This document shows positions 49,958 to 59,353 of a DNA stretch of 64,000 nt, in pieces. Under the pieces are notes generated by a model that had not been told where the DNA came from, ran no database searches, and saw only the letters and a list, made by a program, of their open reading frames with translations. Numbering within the stretch: the first letter of the stretch is position 1; the number at the start of each line of letters is the position of its first letter. This DNA comes from Chloroflexota bacterium (lineage in GTDB: Bacteria > Chloroflexota > Anaerolineae > Promineifilales > Promineifilaceae), in the NCBI GenBank assembly GCA_022616275.1, contig JAKEFB010000142.1, positions 1 to 64,000 on the forward strand, given 5' to 3'. Made by a program: the position numbers and the translations under genes.

Positions 49958-51382
49958 ATGTTTGTTGACCGCACACGAGAGCTACTCTTCCTTCGCCAGA
50001 CCCTGTCTCGCCAGGACCGGGGCCAGATGCTCCTTCTCTACGGCCGGCGCCGGGTTGGCAAAACGGAGTTGCTGCGCCAGTGGGCCGTTACGTCGGGGCT
50101 ATCCTACACTTACTGGATGGCGGAGAAGGAGCCGGCCGCTTTGCAACGCCGCAAGTTGTTCTCCCGCCTGCTGGACGTTCCGGTCCACCAGGCCGTAGAT
50201 TTTTCCAGTTGGTCAGAATTGTGGGATTGGATCGCGCCGCGCCTGGTTAGCCGCCGGCAAATCATTATCCTGGACGAGTTGCCATACGCGGCCGCGGCCG
50301 ACAGCGCCATGTTATCCGCTCTACAATATGCCTGGGACCACTACTTCCAGAACAGCCCGGTTATCCTCGTCCTGTGTGGTTCCCAGGTCAACCTCATGAG
50401 CACCATCATGACCCACCAATCGCCCCTGTTCGGCCGGCTGACGGGGCAGTGGTACTTGCAACCGTTGCCTTTTGCCGCTTTACGCCACTTCTTCCCGGAC
50501 TGGTCGGCCGAGGAGCGGGTCGCCGCCTATGCCATCGTGGGTGGTGTGCCGGCCTACCTGCAATGGCTGGACAGAAATCGTAGCCTGAGCGAAAACATTC
50601 GCCAGGTTATCACGGCGCAGGGTAGTATGTTTCTGGCCGAACCCAATTTGCTCCTATACGACGAGGTTCGCGAGCCGGCCGTCTACCTGGCTATCTTGCA
50701 GGCCATTGGGGCCGGGTATCATACGCCGAAAGAGATCGGTGAAACCAGCCTGATCGGCCAGACTCACCTCTCGGCTTACTTGCGCACCCTTCAGGAACTG
50801 CGCCTGGTGAAGCGCCACTTGCCGGCCACTTTGACAACTGCCCAACGGCGTCGCTCTCGCCAGGGCCGCTATCGCCTGGCCGACGCCTACCTGCGCTTCT
50901 ACTTCCGTTTTCTGGCGCCCCACCTGGACCAGTTGCTCTTTACCCCGGAGGCGGTTCTGGAGCACATTCAAAAAGAACTCAGGGCCTTCGTCGGGCAAAC
51001 GGCGTTTGAAGAGCTGGCCCAGGAGTGGGTAGCGGCGCGCGGCCGGGCTGGAACGGTGCCCTTTGCCCCCCAGGCTGTTGGCAGCCATTGGAGCAAACGG
51101 GTGCAAGTTGACGTGGCGGCCATCAACTGGGACAGCCATGACGTATTGTTAGGCGAGTGCAAATGGGGAACGGAGCACGTGGACAAAGGAACTGTGCGGA
51201 CAGTGATCGAACAAAAAACAGCCCGCCTGTTACAGGACCTGACCCCCTTAGGGGAGGAATGGCGGGTCCATTACGCCTTTTTTGCCCGGGCCGGCTATAC
51301 GCCGGCCGCTTTAGCCAGCCTGCGAGAAGTGGACGGCCTCGGCGTTGACCTGGCGCAATTGGACCAGGAGCTTGAAGAGTAA
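49958..51382 (+). CDS. AAA ATPase with C-terminal DUF234/PD-(D/E)XK-like domain
   Basis: The 474-residue protein starts FVDRTREL and has Walker A YGRRRVGKTELLRQW, Walker B IIILDELPYAA and a sensor SQVNLM, then a winged-helix part (about 250-310) and a C-terminal domain with VDVAAINWDSHDVLLGECKWG, the Asp and Glu-x-Lys pattern of a nuclease-like fold. Such archaeal-type ATPases (DUF234) are common in mobile and defence settings but their role is unproven. It lies alone between ada and the polysaccharide genes under a palindromic promoter, with no good ribosome binding site, and may be laterally acquired. Confidence 0.87.
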   Translation: MFVDRTRELLFLRQTLSRQDRGQMLLLYGRRRVGKTELLRQWAVTSGLSYTYWMAEKEPAALQRRKLFSRLLDVPVHQAVDFSSWSELWDWIAPRLVSRRQIIILDELPYAAAADSAMLSALQYAWDHYFQNSPVILVLCGSQVNLMSTIMTHQSPLFGRLTGQWYLQPLPFAALRHFFPDWSAEERVAAYAIVGGVPAYLQWLDRNRSLSENIRQVITAQGSMFLAEPNLLLYDEVREPAVYLAILQAIGAGYHTPKEIGETSLIGQTHLSAYLRTLQELRLVKRHLPATLTTAQRRRSRQGRYRLADAYLRFYFRFLAPHLDQLLFTPEAVLEHIQKELRAFVGQTAFEELAQEWVAARGRAGTVPFAPQAVGSHWSKRVQVDVAAINWDSHDVLLGECKWGTEHVDKGTVRTVIEQKTARLLQDLTPLGEEWRVHYAFFARAGYTPAALASLREVDGLGVDLAQLDQELEE

Positions 51383-51417
51383 ATTTCCAAACTTCTGGGG
51401 TTGACGACTTCGCAGCT

Positions 51418-52554
51418 TTAACCTCCGGGAGGTTCTTTTTGACCGGCTACCTGCTGGTAAACGGCCAGCGTCTCCTGGGCCGCCCTGTCCCAGGAAAACT
51501 CTCCAGCCCGCTCCAGGCCACGGCAGCGTAAATCCGCCCGCAGGGCGTCGTCGGCGACCACCCGACGCAACCCCTCGGCGATGCTGTCTACACTCCTGGG
51601 GTCTACCAGGTAGGCCGCCCCGTCGCAAATCTCGGCCAGGGAAGAGTTATCGCTGCTGAGCACCGGCGCGCCGCAGGCCATTGCCTCCAGAGGCGGCAGG
51701 CCAAAGCCTTCGTACAACGACGGAAAAACGAAAAGTGTGGTCAGGGAATAGAGGCCGGGCAGGTCTTCCGTGGGAATGTAACCCAGGAATTGGATGGCGT
51801 CGCGCAACCCTAGCGCCTCGATTTCCCGGCCGAATCCCTCCATGTGCCAGCCCCACGGCCCGGCCATCACCAGCCGGTGGGGGAAGCCCTGTTGCCGGAA
51901 ACGCTGGAAGGCCTGCAGCAGGCGGCTGAGGTTCTTGCGCGGCTCCAACGTGCCCACGTATAGCAAAAACGCTTCCGGTAGCCCGTACTTGCGCCGCAGC
52001 CGTTCCAGTTCCGCCTGGTCGTTGACCGGAGCAAAATGGGCAGGGGCGGCCTCGTAAATGACGTGGACTTTTTCGGCCGGCAGGTCCAGGACTCGAATCA
52101 AATCCTGGCGGGCGCTATGGGAAACGGTGATAACGGCCGCCGCCCGCCGGGCCACCATTGGCAAGAGCAGCCGCATGGTCAACAGCCTGGCCCGGGGATG
52201 GTAATGGCTGTAGAGGAACAGCGACGCGTCGTGAACGGAGAGGACAAACGGCCGGTCCAGGTAAAGCGGGGCCAGGGAGTTGGTAAAGTGGCACAGATCC
52301 GGCCGGCTCTGGGCAATGACCCGGGGGAGAACGGTTTGCATCCACGCCCACCGGCTCTGCGGAAAATATCCTGCTACCGGAACGGCCCCGGCCAGGTCAG
52401 ATTCCAGGGCGCCAAGAGGCCGGTTGCTATAAAGCAAGAATTTACCTTCAGGGTACACCTTGAGCATGGCCGCCAGCAGCCGGCCGGTATAGTAACCAAC
52501 GCCGGAACGTTCACCCAGCAGCGGCGTCCCGTCTAAGCCAATGGTCAAACCCAT
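51418..52554 (-). CDS. Glycosyltransferase family 4 (GT-B)
   Basis: The 378-residue product has an N-terminal domain with GVGYYTGRLL and FVLSVHDASLF, an activation helix around VITVSHSARQDL, and the donor-site motif YEGFGLPPLEAMACG near residue 285. It adds a sugar to a lipid-linked or cell-surface glycan. The ATG lies two bases after the stop of the polymerase gene, so translation is coupled. With the polymerase and the flippase it forms an exopolysaccharide set. Confidence 0.93.
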   Translation of the reverse strand: MGLTIGLDGTPLLGERSGVGYYTGRLLAAMLKVYPEGKFLLYSNRPLGALESDLAGAVPVAGYFPQSRWAWMQTVLPRVIAQSRPDLCHFTNSLAPLYLDRPFVLSVHDASLFLYSHYHPRARLLTMRLLLPMVARRAAAVITVSHSARQDLIRVLDLPAEKVHVIYEAAPAHFAPVNDQAELERLRRKYGLPEAFLLYVGTLEPRKNLSRLLQAFQRFRQQGFPHRLVMAGPWGWHMEGFGREIEALGLRDAIQFLGYIPTEDLPGLYSLTTLFVFPSLYEGFGLPPLEAMACGAPVLSSDNSSLAEICDGAAYLVDPRSVDSIAEGLRRVVADDALRADLRCRGLERAGEFSWDRAAQETLAVYQQVAGQKEPPGG

Positions 52555-52556
52555 GT

Positions 52557-54389
52557 TCAATCTTCACGCGGCAGAGTGACCACCGGAGCGGTGGCCGCTG
52601 CCTGAATTGCCATGCCGGCCGGTTGCTGCCCCGGCCGCCGGCCACGCCATCCGCGCCTGGCAACCCACAGGCCGGATAACAACCAGAAAAGCAGGCCAGT
52701 ACCATTAAACAGCAGGAAGTAGTCTAACAGACCATGAATGAAATAAGCCAACAGGCCGGCCGCCAGGGCCAGCGACCAGACCGAGGCTGGCTGCCAGCGT
52801 ACACCGGCACGCCCATTATCACGTCCAATGCGGCGCTCGCCACCGCGCACGCTCTTGACAATGTCCAGGCCGACCAGAGCCAGCCAGGCAAAGAAGGGCA
52901 GGCTGCCCAGCAAGCCCAGCGAAACCAGCGTCTCCACATACCAGTTGTTGGTGTGGATGGACGTATTCCAGACCTCGTAACCCAACCATTTGCCGTAGCT
53001 CATACGGAAATTGTCCAGGCCAATGCCCAGCAGCGGCCTCTGGAGAAATTGCCGGGCGGCGGCCAGCCACAGCGCTCCCCGGCCGGGAATGGGGGCGACG
53101 AGTGCCCGGTTGTCGGTAAAAGTGTCCACGGCCGGTGTGGTCTGGCCCTCGTTCGGCTGCACCACCACGTCGGTGGCCACGTACAGGCCGTTCTTAACGC
53201 TGAACCAGACGACCTCTTCCTGGACCATGTCCCACTCCAGTTCATACGTGCCCGGAATAGACGGGGGGACCACCGGCACGGTCATGACAATGCTTTCCCC
53301 CGGGTACACGTCCCGGTCCAGGGTCCAATGCAGATCATCGCTGGAGCGTTTATTATCGGCCGGGCGGTACCAGTGGGCGCCCAGGCGAATCGGATTCTCA
53401 CCCTCTTCCGACCAGAGTAATGACCCCTGGTTCTCCACTCTGATGGTGACCATCTGTATTTCTGAGGCGGTCATCGTCAGGCGCTCCGGCACCTCGAAGC
53501 GAACCTGGTACCACTCATCGTCTCCTTCGGTGACCAACCGGAGGCGCAATACCGGGCTGAGCCAGGTATTCACGACGAAAAGGAATAATATCACCCCGGC
53601 CAGTCCCAGCCACGGCCTAGCCTGGCGGCGTTCGCTGGCCGGCCGCCAAAGCAGCAAACCGGCAATGATCAGGCTGGCCAGAAAAATGGTTACAAAACCG
53701 GAGCGGCTGTAGGTGAGGAAGACGGCCTGTAAGTATAGCAACCCGGCTCCCATGGTCATGCCGGCCAGCAACCGGTAGCCTCGTTGCCAGGCCGTCCAGG
53801 CTGCCGCCGTAAATAAGGGGGCAGTGGCTTCCATAAACATGGCCGTTTGGTTGGCATGGTTAAACGTGCCGGACAGGCGGATAAAAGGACCGGCGGCCGT
53901 CGGCGTTCCCCGAAACAGGTCCAGCCAGGCAATAGTCGTGCCCAGCCAGACTTCGGCCAGGCCGCTCATGACGGACAGCAACCCGCCCGCCAGCAGGGCC
54001 ACCAGGACCACTGCCATCTCGCTCCGGTGGCGCACTAGTTGCGGAACGGCGAGAGCCAGGGCCAGGCCGCTCAGGCTGCGCACAGCCGCCTTCAAGGCAT
54101 TAAGTTGCAGGTCGCCAGCCTGGCCGGCCGATAGGAACGCGACCACAGTTACCAGCGCCAGCAGCCCCAGCCAGGTCGCCGGCCAGACCAGCCAGCCGGA
54201 CTGCCGCCAGCGCTGCTCCTTCAGGACAAGGGCCATCGCCAGGGCTGCGGCCACCCCCAATACTACTTCCAGGTTAGTTAACCGGAAAGGCCCCAGGACA
54301 AGCCAGGGTGTCTCCAACTCAAAAGGAAGAGAAAATGCCAGGAGGGCAAGGCTAAAAAGGCCAAAACGACGTAACGACAATGCCTTCAT
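52557..54389 (-). CDS. O-antigen ligase/polymerase-like membrane protein with inserted outer domain
   Basis: The 610-residue protein has about twelve membrane helices and the WaaL/Wzy-like loop region with NFRMSYGKWLGYEVWNTSIH and GRGALWLAAARQFLQRPLLG near residue 440. Between helices lies an inserted extracytoplasmic domain of about 130 residues (about 305-435) with IRVENQGSLLW and GTYELEWDMVQE, which looks like an immunoglobulin-type beta sandwich similar to NBR1-like central domains. Ligases of this class usually lack it, so the insertion may bind the glycan or the wall. The neighbouring genes for a flippase and glycosyltransferase support a polysaccharide role. Confidence 0.83.
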   Translation of the reverse strand: MKALSLRRFGLFSLALLAFSLPFELETPWLVLGPFRLTNLEVVLGVAAALAMALVLKEQRWRQSGWLVWPATWLGLLALVTVVAFLSAGQAGDLQLNALKAAVRSLSGLALALAVPQLVRHRSEMAVVLVALLAGGLLSVMSGLAEVWLGTTIAWLDLFRGTPTAAGPFIRLSGTFNHANQTAMFMEATAPLFTAAAWTAWQRGYRLLAGMTMGAGLLYLQAVFLTYSRSGFVTIFLASLIIAGLLLWRPASERRQARPWLGLAGVILFLFVVNTWLSPVLRLRLVTEGDDEWYQVRFEVPERLTMTASEIQMVTIRVENQGSLLWSEEGENPIRLGAHWYRPADNKRSSDDLHWTLDRDVYPGESIVMTVPVVPPSIPGTYELEWDMVQEEVVWFSVKNGLYVATDVVVQPNEGQTTPAVDTFTDNRALVAPIPGRGALWLAAARQFLQRPLLGIGLDNFRMSYGKWLGYEVWNTSIHTNNWYVETLVSLGLLGSLPFFAWLALVGLDIVKSVRGGERRIGRDNGRAGVRWQPASVWSLALAAGLLAYFIHGLLDYFLLFNGTGLLFWLLSGLWVARRGWRGRRPGQQPAGMAIQAAATAPVVTLPRED

Positions 54390-54520
54390 ACATAAACAAT
54401 ACGGCTTTGGGCCGCGCCTCATCTAACAGCCAGATCATTACCAGGTCCGATATTCCACCGCCGGCTGTGACTCCCAGCGTCTGTGGACGGCCTCTGCTGT
54501 GGAGGCTGACAAAGGGTTAA

Positions 54521-55801
54521 TTATCCCCCATTCGCCGGTACTTTGCCAGGTTTCGTTAGCGCTAGCGTCAACAGGCAGCATAGGAACAAGATTCCCTCGG
54601 CCGCCACAACGGAAAGGGCCGGCCCGGCCGCTCCCTGGGTCGGGATAAGCCACCAGCTTAACGCCAGGTGAAAGAAGAGCATGAGTCCCACGTAAAGGCT
54701 AGAGAAAAGCTGTTGGCCCCGGGCAATCAGGAAATGGGTCAGCCCATAATTAATAGTGGCCGGGAGGGCCGAAAGGCCCAGGAAACGCAATACGGCCACG
54801 CTGCCGGCGAACGCCTCGCCGTAGAGCGTCATAATCAACAGCGGCGCGGCCAGCCAAAAGAAAAGGGCCAGCCCTACCCCGGCCAGAGCGAGCAGCACGG
54901 TTGTATTGAGTCCCAGCCGGCGCGCCTGGCGCGGGTCGCTATGCACCAGCCCGCTAAAGACAGGGAAAACGGCCGCCAACAGTGCCGCCGGGACAATTTG
55001 CATCGGTTCCACCAGGCGGTGAGCAGCGCTATACTCGGCCACGGCGACCTCGTCCAGCCGGTAGGCCAGCAGAAAAATGGCCAGCCGCGTATAAGCAATG
55101 GACAGAAAAATGGCCACCCCCAGGGGAACGGCCTGGCGCAACACTGTTTCCCAGGGCCAGAGGGGTGCTCCGGCCGCCGGCCGTTGCCCCTTAAAAGCCC
55201 CCAGCCAGCCAGCTTGCTGCAGCCGCCAGTAGGCCCAACCCGTTGTCAGGGTGACGGCTGCCAGCGTAGCAAACCCCAGGCCGGCCAACCCACCATCCAG
55301 CCAGAGGACCACGCCGCCCAGGCCGGCCGTCAACAGCCGGGCCACCGCCAGCAGCCGGGCCTCTTCTTGCAGTGCCTGTTGGCCGCGAAAGACGTAAGCA
55401 GCAAATTCCAGGAAAGTCTGCCCCAGCATAGCCACTCCCAGGGCCAGCAAGCCGGCCTGGACCAGCGGCGCCCGGCCGGCCAGCAGCCACCACAGCAGCC
55501 CCAGGACGGGTAGGGAAAGAACCACTTTCAGCCGCAGCGCCTGCTGTACTAACGGCCGGGCCTGGCGCCCGAAAACGGCTACTTCACGGGCAATCAACAC
55601 CTGCAGGCCCATGTCGGCCAGTTGGGCCAGGACAAAGCCCAGGGCCAGGCCGTAGTTGTACAGCCCAAAATCGGCCTCGCCCAGGCGTCGCGCCGCCCAC
55701 AAGGTCAGAACAAAGGAAGCGACCCGGCCGACCAACTCCGAGCTTAGCTTGAGCAGGGCGTTGCCGCTGATCCGCCGGTCTAAAGGTAAAAGCCCAGACA
55801 T
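54521..55801 (-). CDS. Polysaccharide flippase (Wzx/MATE-like)
   Basis: The 426-residue product has about twelve to fourteen hydrophobic helices. It begins GNALLKLSSELVGRVASFVLTLWAARRLG, the pattern of Wzx-type exporters, and contains AEYSAAHRLVEPMQ and YGLTHFLIARGQQ. It would move lipid-linked sugar units across the membrane for the polymerase encoded downstream. It lies about 130 bases before that gene on the same strand and is divergent from the ABC exporter genes. Confidence 0.9.
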   Translation of the reverse strand: MSGLLPLDRRISGNALLKLSSELVGRVASFVLTLWAARRLGEADFGLYNYGLALGFVLAQLADMGLQVLIAREVAVFGRQARPLVQQALRLKVVLSLPVLGLLWWLLAGRAPLVQAGLLALGVAMLGQTFLEFAAYVFRGQQALQEEARLLAVARLLTAGLGGVVLWLDGGLAGLGFATLAAVTLTTGWAYWRLQQAGWLGAFKGQRPAAGAPLWPWETVLRQAVPLGVAIFLSIAYTRLAIFLLAYRLDEVAVAEYSAAHRLVEPMQIVPAALLAAVFPVFSGLVHSDPRQARRLGLNTTVLLALAGVGLALFFWLAAPLLIMTLYGEAFAGSVAVLRFLGLSALPATINYGLTHFLIARGQQLFSSLYVGLMLFFHLALSWWLIPTQGAAGPALSVVAAEGILFLCCLLTLALTKPGKVPANGG

Positions 55802-55819
55802 GGGTCGCTAATTATATGG

Positions 55820-55852
55820 AGAGTACAAAACTCTCCAAGAGTTTTGTGCTCT
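55820..55852. repeat. Nested inverted repeat between divergent genes
   Basis: AGAGTACAAAACTCT (55820-55834) and AGAGTTTTGTGCTCT (55838-55852) are complementary at 14 of 15 positions, with a three-base centre. Alternative hairpins within it are also possible. It lies between the flippase and ABC exporter starts and may be an operator or a repeat core. Confidence 0.8.
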
Positions 55853-55881
55853 AGCTACCAACGTGATACATTTCACAAACT

Positions 55882-56562
55882 ATGGAAATGGTCCGGTTGG
55901 AAGGGTTAAGCAAGACGTTTGCCGAAGGCGGCCGGGCGCGCGTGGTCCTGGACTGCGTGAACGCCGGCTTTACCGCCGGTGAGTTTGCCGTTTTGTTGGG
56001 CAAGAGTGGCAGCGGCAAGAGCACGTTGTTGAACCTGATCAGCGGTATCGAGCAGCCCACTTCCGGCGACGTTTTCGTCAACGGTCTGGCCATCACCCGG
56101 CTGCGAGAACGAGAGCGGACCCTCTTCCGGCGTGACCACATCGGTTTCGTCTTTCAATTTTTCAACCTTATCCCCACCCTGACAGTGCTGGAAAACGTCA
56201 CCCTGCCCCAGGAGCTGGCCGGCCACAGCGGCCGGGCGGTCAACGAAACGGCCCTGCATTTGCTGGAACGGGTTGGGCTGGCCGAGCGGCGTGACGCCTT
56301 CCCGGACAGGCTCTCCGGCGGGGAGCAACAACGGGTCGCCATCGCCCGTGCCCTGACCCACGACCCGCTGCTGGTGCTGGCCGACGAACCGACGGGCAAC
56401 CTCGACGAAGAAACCGGCCGGCGCGTCCTGACTCTCTTGCTGGAACTGACCCGCGCGGCCGGCAAGACGCTCATTATGGCCACTCACAACCCCGAAGTCG
56501 TCCCCCTGGCCGATCGGGTGTTGGCCATTCATGAGGGACAGTTACGGGAGGAGCGGAGGTGA
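55882..56562 (+). CDS. ABC transporter ATP-binding protein (MacB/LolD type)
   Basis: The 226-residue ATPase has Walker [12 protein letters not shown], signature [14 protein letters not shown] and Walker [16 protein letters not shown]. It belongs to the group that powers FtsX-like permeases for lipoprotein or lipid extraction. The permease gene follows after a repeat-filled gap, and a CrtC/AttH lipocalin gene follows that. Confidence 0.95.
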   Translation: MEMVRLEGLSKTFAEGGRARVVLDCVNAGFTAGEFAVLLGKSGSGKSTLLNLISGIEQPTSGDVFVNGLAITRLRERERTLFRRDHIGFVFQFFNLIPTLTVLENVTLPQELAGHSGRAVNETALHLLERVGLAERRDAFPDRLSGGEQQRVAIARALTHDPLLVLADEPTGNLDEETGRRVLTLLLELTRAAGKTLIMATHNPEVVPLADRVLAIHEGQLREERR

Positions 56563-56690
56563 AAGTGTCAAGTGCCAGGTGTCAAGTGCCAGGTGTCACG
56601 TGTCAAGTTTGCAAGTAGGCAAGTAATGAAGTAACCCGCAAACTCGCAGACTCGCAAACTCGCAAACTTGCAAACTTGCAGACATGCATA
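56563..56690. repeat. Stuttered repeats of GTGTCAAGTGCCAG and CAAACTCG types
   Basis: Copies of GTGTCAAGTGCCAG are followed by copies of CAAACTCG/CAAACTTG. The second word is the same as that in the aconitase X linker (3558-3679) and near 24556-24580. It separates the ABC ATPase and permease genes, and the permease start codon lies at its end. Confidence 0.85.
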
Positions 56691-59296
56691 CTCAGTCCGC
56701 AGTCCCCGAGGTTGCCTTCAGCAACCGGCGTCCTCAGTCCTCCTTCACTCCCCTCTGGCGCACCGCCTGGCGGCGGATTGTCCGCCGGCCGTTCCAGTAC
56801 GTCTTGCTCGTCCTGGGGGTGGCCTTGGGGGTGGCCATGATGGTCTCTATTGACCTGGCCAACGGCTCGGCCAGCCGGGCTTTTGCCCTCTCTACCGACG
56901 CCGTCGCCGGCCGGACCACCCACCGCATTGTCGGCGGGCCGGGCGGCCTGGACGAGGCTGTCTACCACCGCCTGCGCACCGAGGTGGGCTATACGCCGGC
57001 CGCGCCGGTAGTCGAGGGCTACCTGCTGGCCCGGGAGCTGGGCAACCAGCCCCTGCGGCTGGTGGGCGTAGACCCCTTTGCCGAGCCGCCTTTCCGTACC
57101 TACTTTGGCGGCCAGGAAGCTGGCCCGGCCGATGGATTGGGCCTCTTCCTGGCCCGGCCCAACACCGTCTTCCTATCGGCCGATCTGGCCGGCCGCTACG
57201 GCCTGGGGCTGGGTGACACGATTACCCTCAGCCGGGCCGGGCAGCGAACGACGGTCCAGGTGGTGGGGCTGCTGCAGCCGGCCGACGAGGCCAGCCGCCG
57301 GGCGCTGGACAGCCTGGTTTTCGGCGACGTAGCCACGGCCCAGGAAATCCTAGGAATGGCCGGCCGGCTCAGTCATGTGGACCTGATTGCCGCCGACGAA
57401 GCCGCCCTGGCCCCGCTGGCCGGGATATTGCCGCCGGGTGCCCGCCTGGAGCCGGCCGCGGCCCGCAGCAACGCCCTACAGCAAATGACCGCCGCCTTCA
57501 CCCTGAACCTGACTGCCCTCAGCCTGCTGGCCCTGGTAGTAGGCATGTTTCTCATTTACAACACCGTCACCTTCAGCGTCGTCCAGCGCCGCCAGCTCTT
57601 TGGCATCCTGCGCTGCCTGGGCGTCACCGGCGGCCAGTTGTTTGGCCTGATCCTGGGCGAAGCGGCCGCCCTGGGCCTGGTCGGGGCGCTGCTGGGCCTG
57701 GCGTTGGGGGTTGTCCTCGGCCGGGGCATGGTCCGGCTGGTCACCCAGACTATTAACGATTTCTACTTCGTCGTCAATGTCCAGAGCGTGACCGTGCCGC
57801 CCGGCACGCTGGTCAAGGGGCTGGTCATTGGCCTGGCCGCCGCCCTGCTGGCCTCGGCCGTGCCTGCCTGGGAAGCGATGAGCACCGCTCCCCAGAGCAG
57901 CCTGCGCCGGTCTACGCTGGAAAGTAAGGCGCAGCGGGCCATGCCCTGGTTTGCGCTGATCTTTGCTGTGCTGGCCGCGGCCGGGCTCTTTTTCCTCTGG
58001 CTGCCGGGTGTTAGCCTGGTTTTCGCCTTCGTCGGCCTCCTGGCCGTGCTTATCGCCTGCGCCTTTCTGACCCCTGGCCTGACAGTAGGGCTCATGGGCC
58101 TGCTCACCCCGCCGGCCGGCCGGCTGTTCGGCCCCTTGGGGCGAATGGCCCTCCGCGACATTGTCCGCTCCCTCAGCCGCACGTCGGTGGCCATTGCCGC
58201 CCTGATGGTTGCCGTGGCCGTCATCGTCGGCGTTTCGATCATGATTGGCTCTTTCCGCCAGACGGTGGCCCAGTGGCTCAACAACACCCTCCAGGCCGAC
58301 GTTTACCTCTCGCCACCGGCGCTGACAGCCAGCCGGATTGAGGGCAACCTGGCCCCGGACGTGGTCGCGGCCGCCGCCAACTGGCCCGGCGTGGCCCAGG
58401 CTGTTGCCGCCCGCCACGTCAACGTGCTCGCCCCTGACCTGGGCCGGCCGGTCGAGGTGGTGGCCGTCAGCGGCGACGTGTCCAACGGCAACAGGAACTA
58501 CGCCTGGGTAGACGGCCGGCGCGACGAGTTGTGGCAACGGTTTAGCAATGGTGAAGGTATATTTGTCTCTGAGCCTCTGGTTATCCGCGACGGGCTGGGG
58601 TTGCCACCGCCTCCCCTGAGGCTGATGACCGAGGCCGGGCCACGCTCGTTTCCGGTGTTGGCCGTGTTCTACGACTATTCTTCCGACCAGGGCAGCATCC
58701 TGATTGACGACACGCTTTTTGCAAAATGGTGGGGCGAAGCGCCGGTGACGACAATGGGCCTGTTTCTGGCCCCCGGGCAAGACGTAGACCAGGTGGCGGC
58801 CGGCCTGCAGGCCCATTTCGGTGGCCGGGAAGACGTGGTTATTCGCTCCAACCAGGCGGTGCGCGGCAACGCCCTGGACATCTTCGACCGCACCTTTGCC
58901 ATTACGGCGGCGCTGCAATTGCTGGCCATCGTGGTCGCCTTTATTGGCGTCCTCAGCGCCTTGATGAGCCTGCAACTGGAACGGACGCGGGAGCTGGGCG
59001 TGCTGCGGGCCACGGGCCTCACCCGGCAGCAGTTGTGGCAGTTGACGCTGCTGGAAACGGGGCTGATGGGCGGCACGGCCGGGTTGCTGGCCATGCCCGT
59101 CGGCTGGGTTCTGGCCTGGATTCTCATTTACATCATCAACCGCCGCTCGTTTGGCTGGACGCTGCAAATGGACCTGGATCCCGTTTACTTCTTGCAGGCC
59201 CTGGCTGTGGCCCTGGCGGCGGCGCTGCTGGCCGGCGTTTACCCCGCTCTGCGGCTGGGCAACATGGTCGTTGCCGCCGCCATCCGGGATGAGTAG
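56684..59296 (+). CDS. ABC transporter permease, fused FtsX-like halves
   Basis: The 870-residue protein has an N-terminal helix (FQYVLLVLGVALGVAMMVS), a MacB-type periplasmic domain, three FtsX helices at about 270-400, further helices around 425-475, a second periplasmic part, and three more helices at about 740-860. This duplicated layout merges two permease subunits. It works with the upstream ATPase to move a lipid or lipoprotein across the membrane. The start lies in a repeat and has no clear binding site. Confidence 0.9.
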   Translation: MHTQSAVPEVAFSNRRPQSSFTPLWRTAWRRIVRRPFQYVLLVLGVALGVAMMVSIDLANGSASRAFALSTDAVAGRTTHRIVGGPGGLDEAVYHRLRTEVGYTPAAPVVEGYLLARELGNQPLRLVGVDPFAEPPFRTYFGGQEAGPADGLGLFLARPNTVFLSADLAGRYGLGLGDTITLSRAGQRTTVQVVGLLQPADEASRRALDSLVFGDVATAQEILGMAGRLSHVDLIAADEAALAPLAGILPPGARLEPAAARSNALQQMTAAFTLNLTALSLLALVVGMFLIYNTVTFSVVQRRQLFGILRCLGVTGGQLFGLILGEAAALGLVGALLGLALGVVLGRGMVRLVTQTINDFYFVVNVQSVTVPPGTLVKGLVIGLAAALLASAVPAWEAMSTAPQSSLRRSTLESKAQRAMPWFALIFAVLAAAGLFFLWLPGVSLVFAFVGLLAVLIACAFLTPGLTVGLMGLLTPPAGRLFGPLGRMALRDIVRSLSRTSVAIAALMVAVAVIVGVSIMIGSFRQTVAQWLNNTLQADVYLSPPALTASRIEGNLAPDVVAAAANWPGVAQAVAARHVNVLAPDLGRPVEVVAVSGDVSNGNRNYAWVDGRRDELWQRFSNGEGIFVSEPLVIRDGLGLPPPPLRLMTEAGPRSFPVLAVFYDYSSDQGSILIDDTLFAKWWGEAPVTTMGLFLAPGQDVDQVAAGLQAHFGGREDVVIRSNQAVRGNALDIFDRTFAITAALQLLAIVVAFIGVLSALMSLQLERTRELGVLRATGLTRQQLWQLTLLETGLMGGTAGLLAMPVGWVLAWILIYIINRRSFGWTLQMDLDPVYFLQALAVALAAALLAGVYPALRLGNMVVAAAIRDE

Positions 59297-59353
59297 TGTG
59301 GTTATGTAAAGGTGTGGGTGTGTAGGTGTGTAGTAATGAAGGTACGGCGGTGA

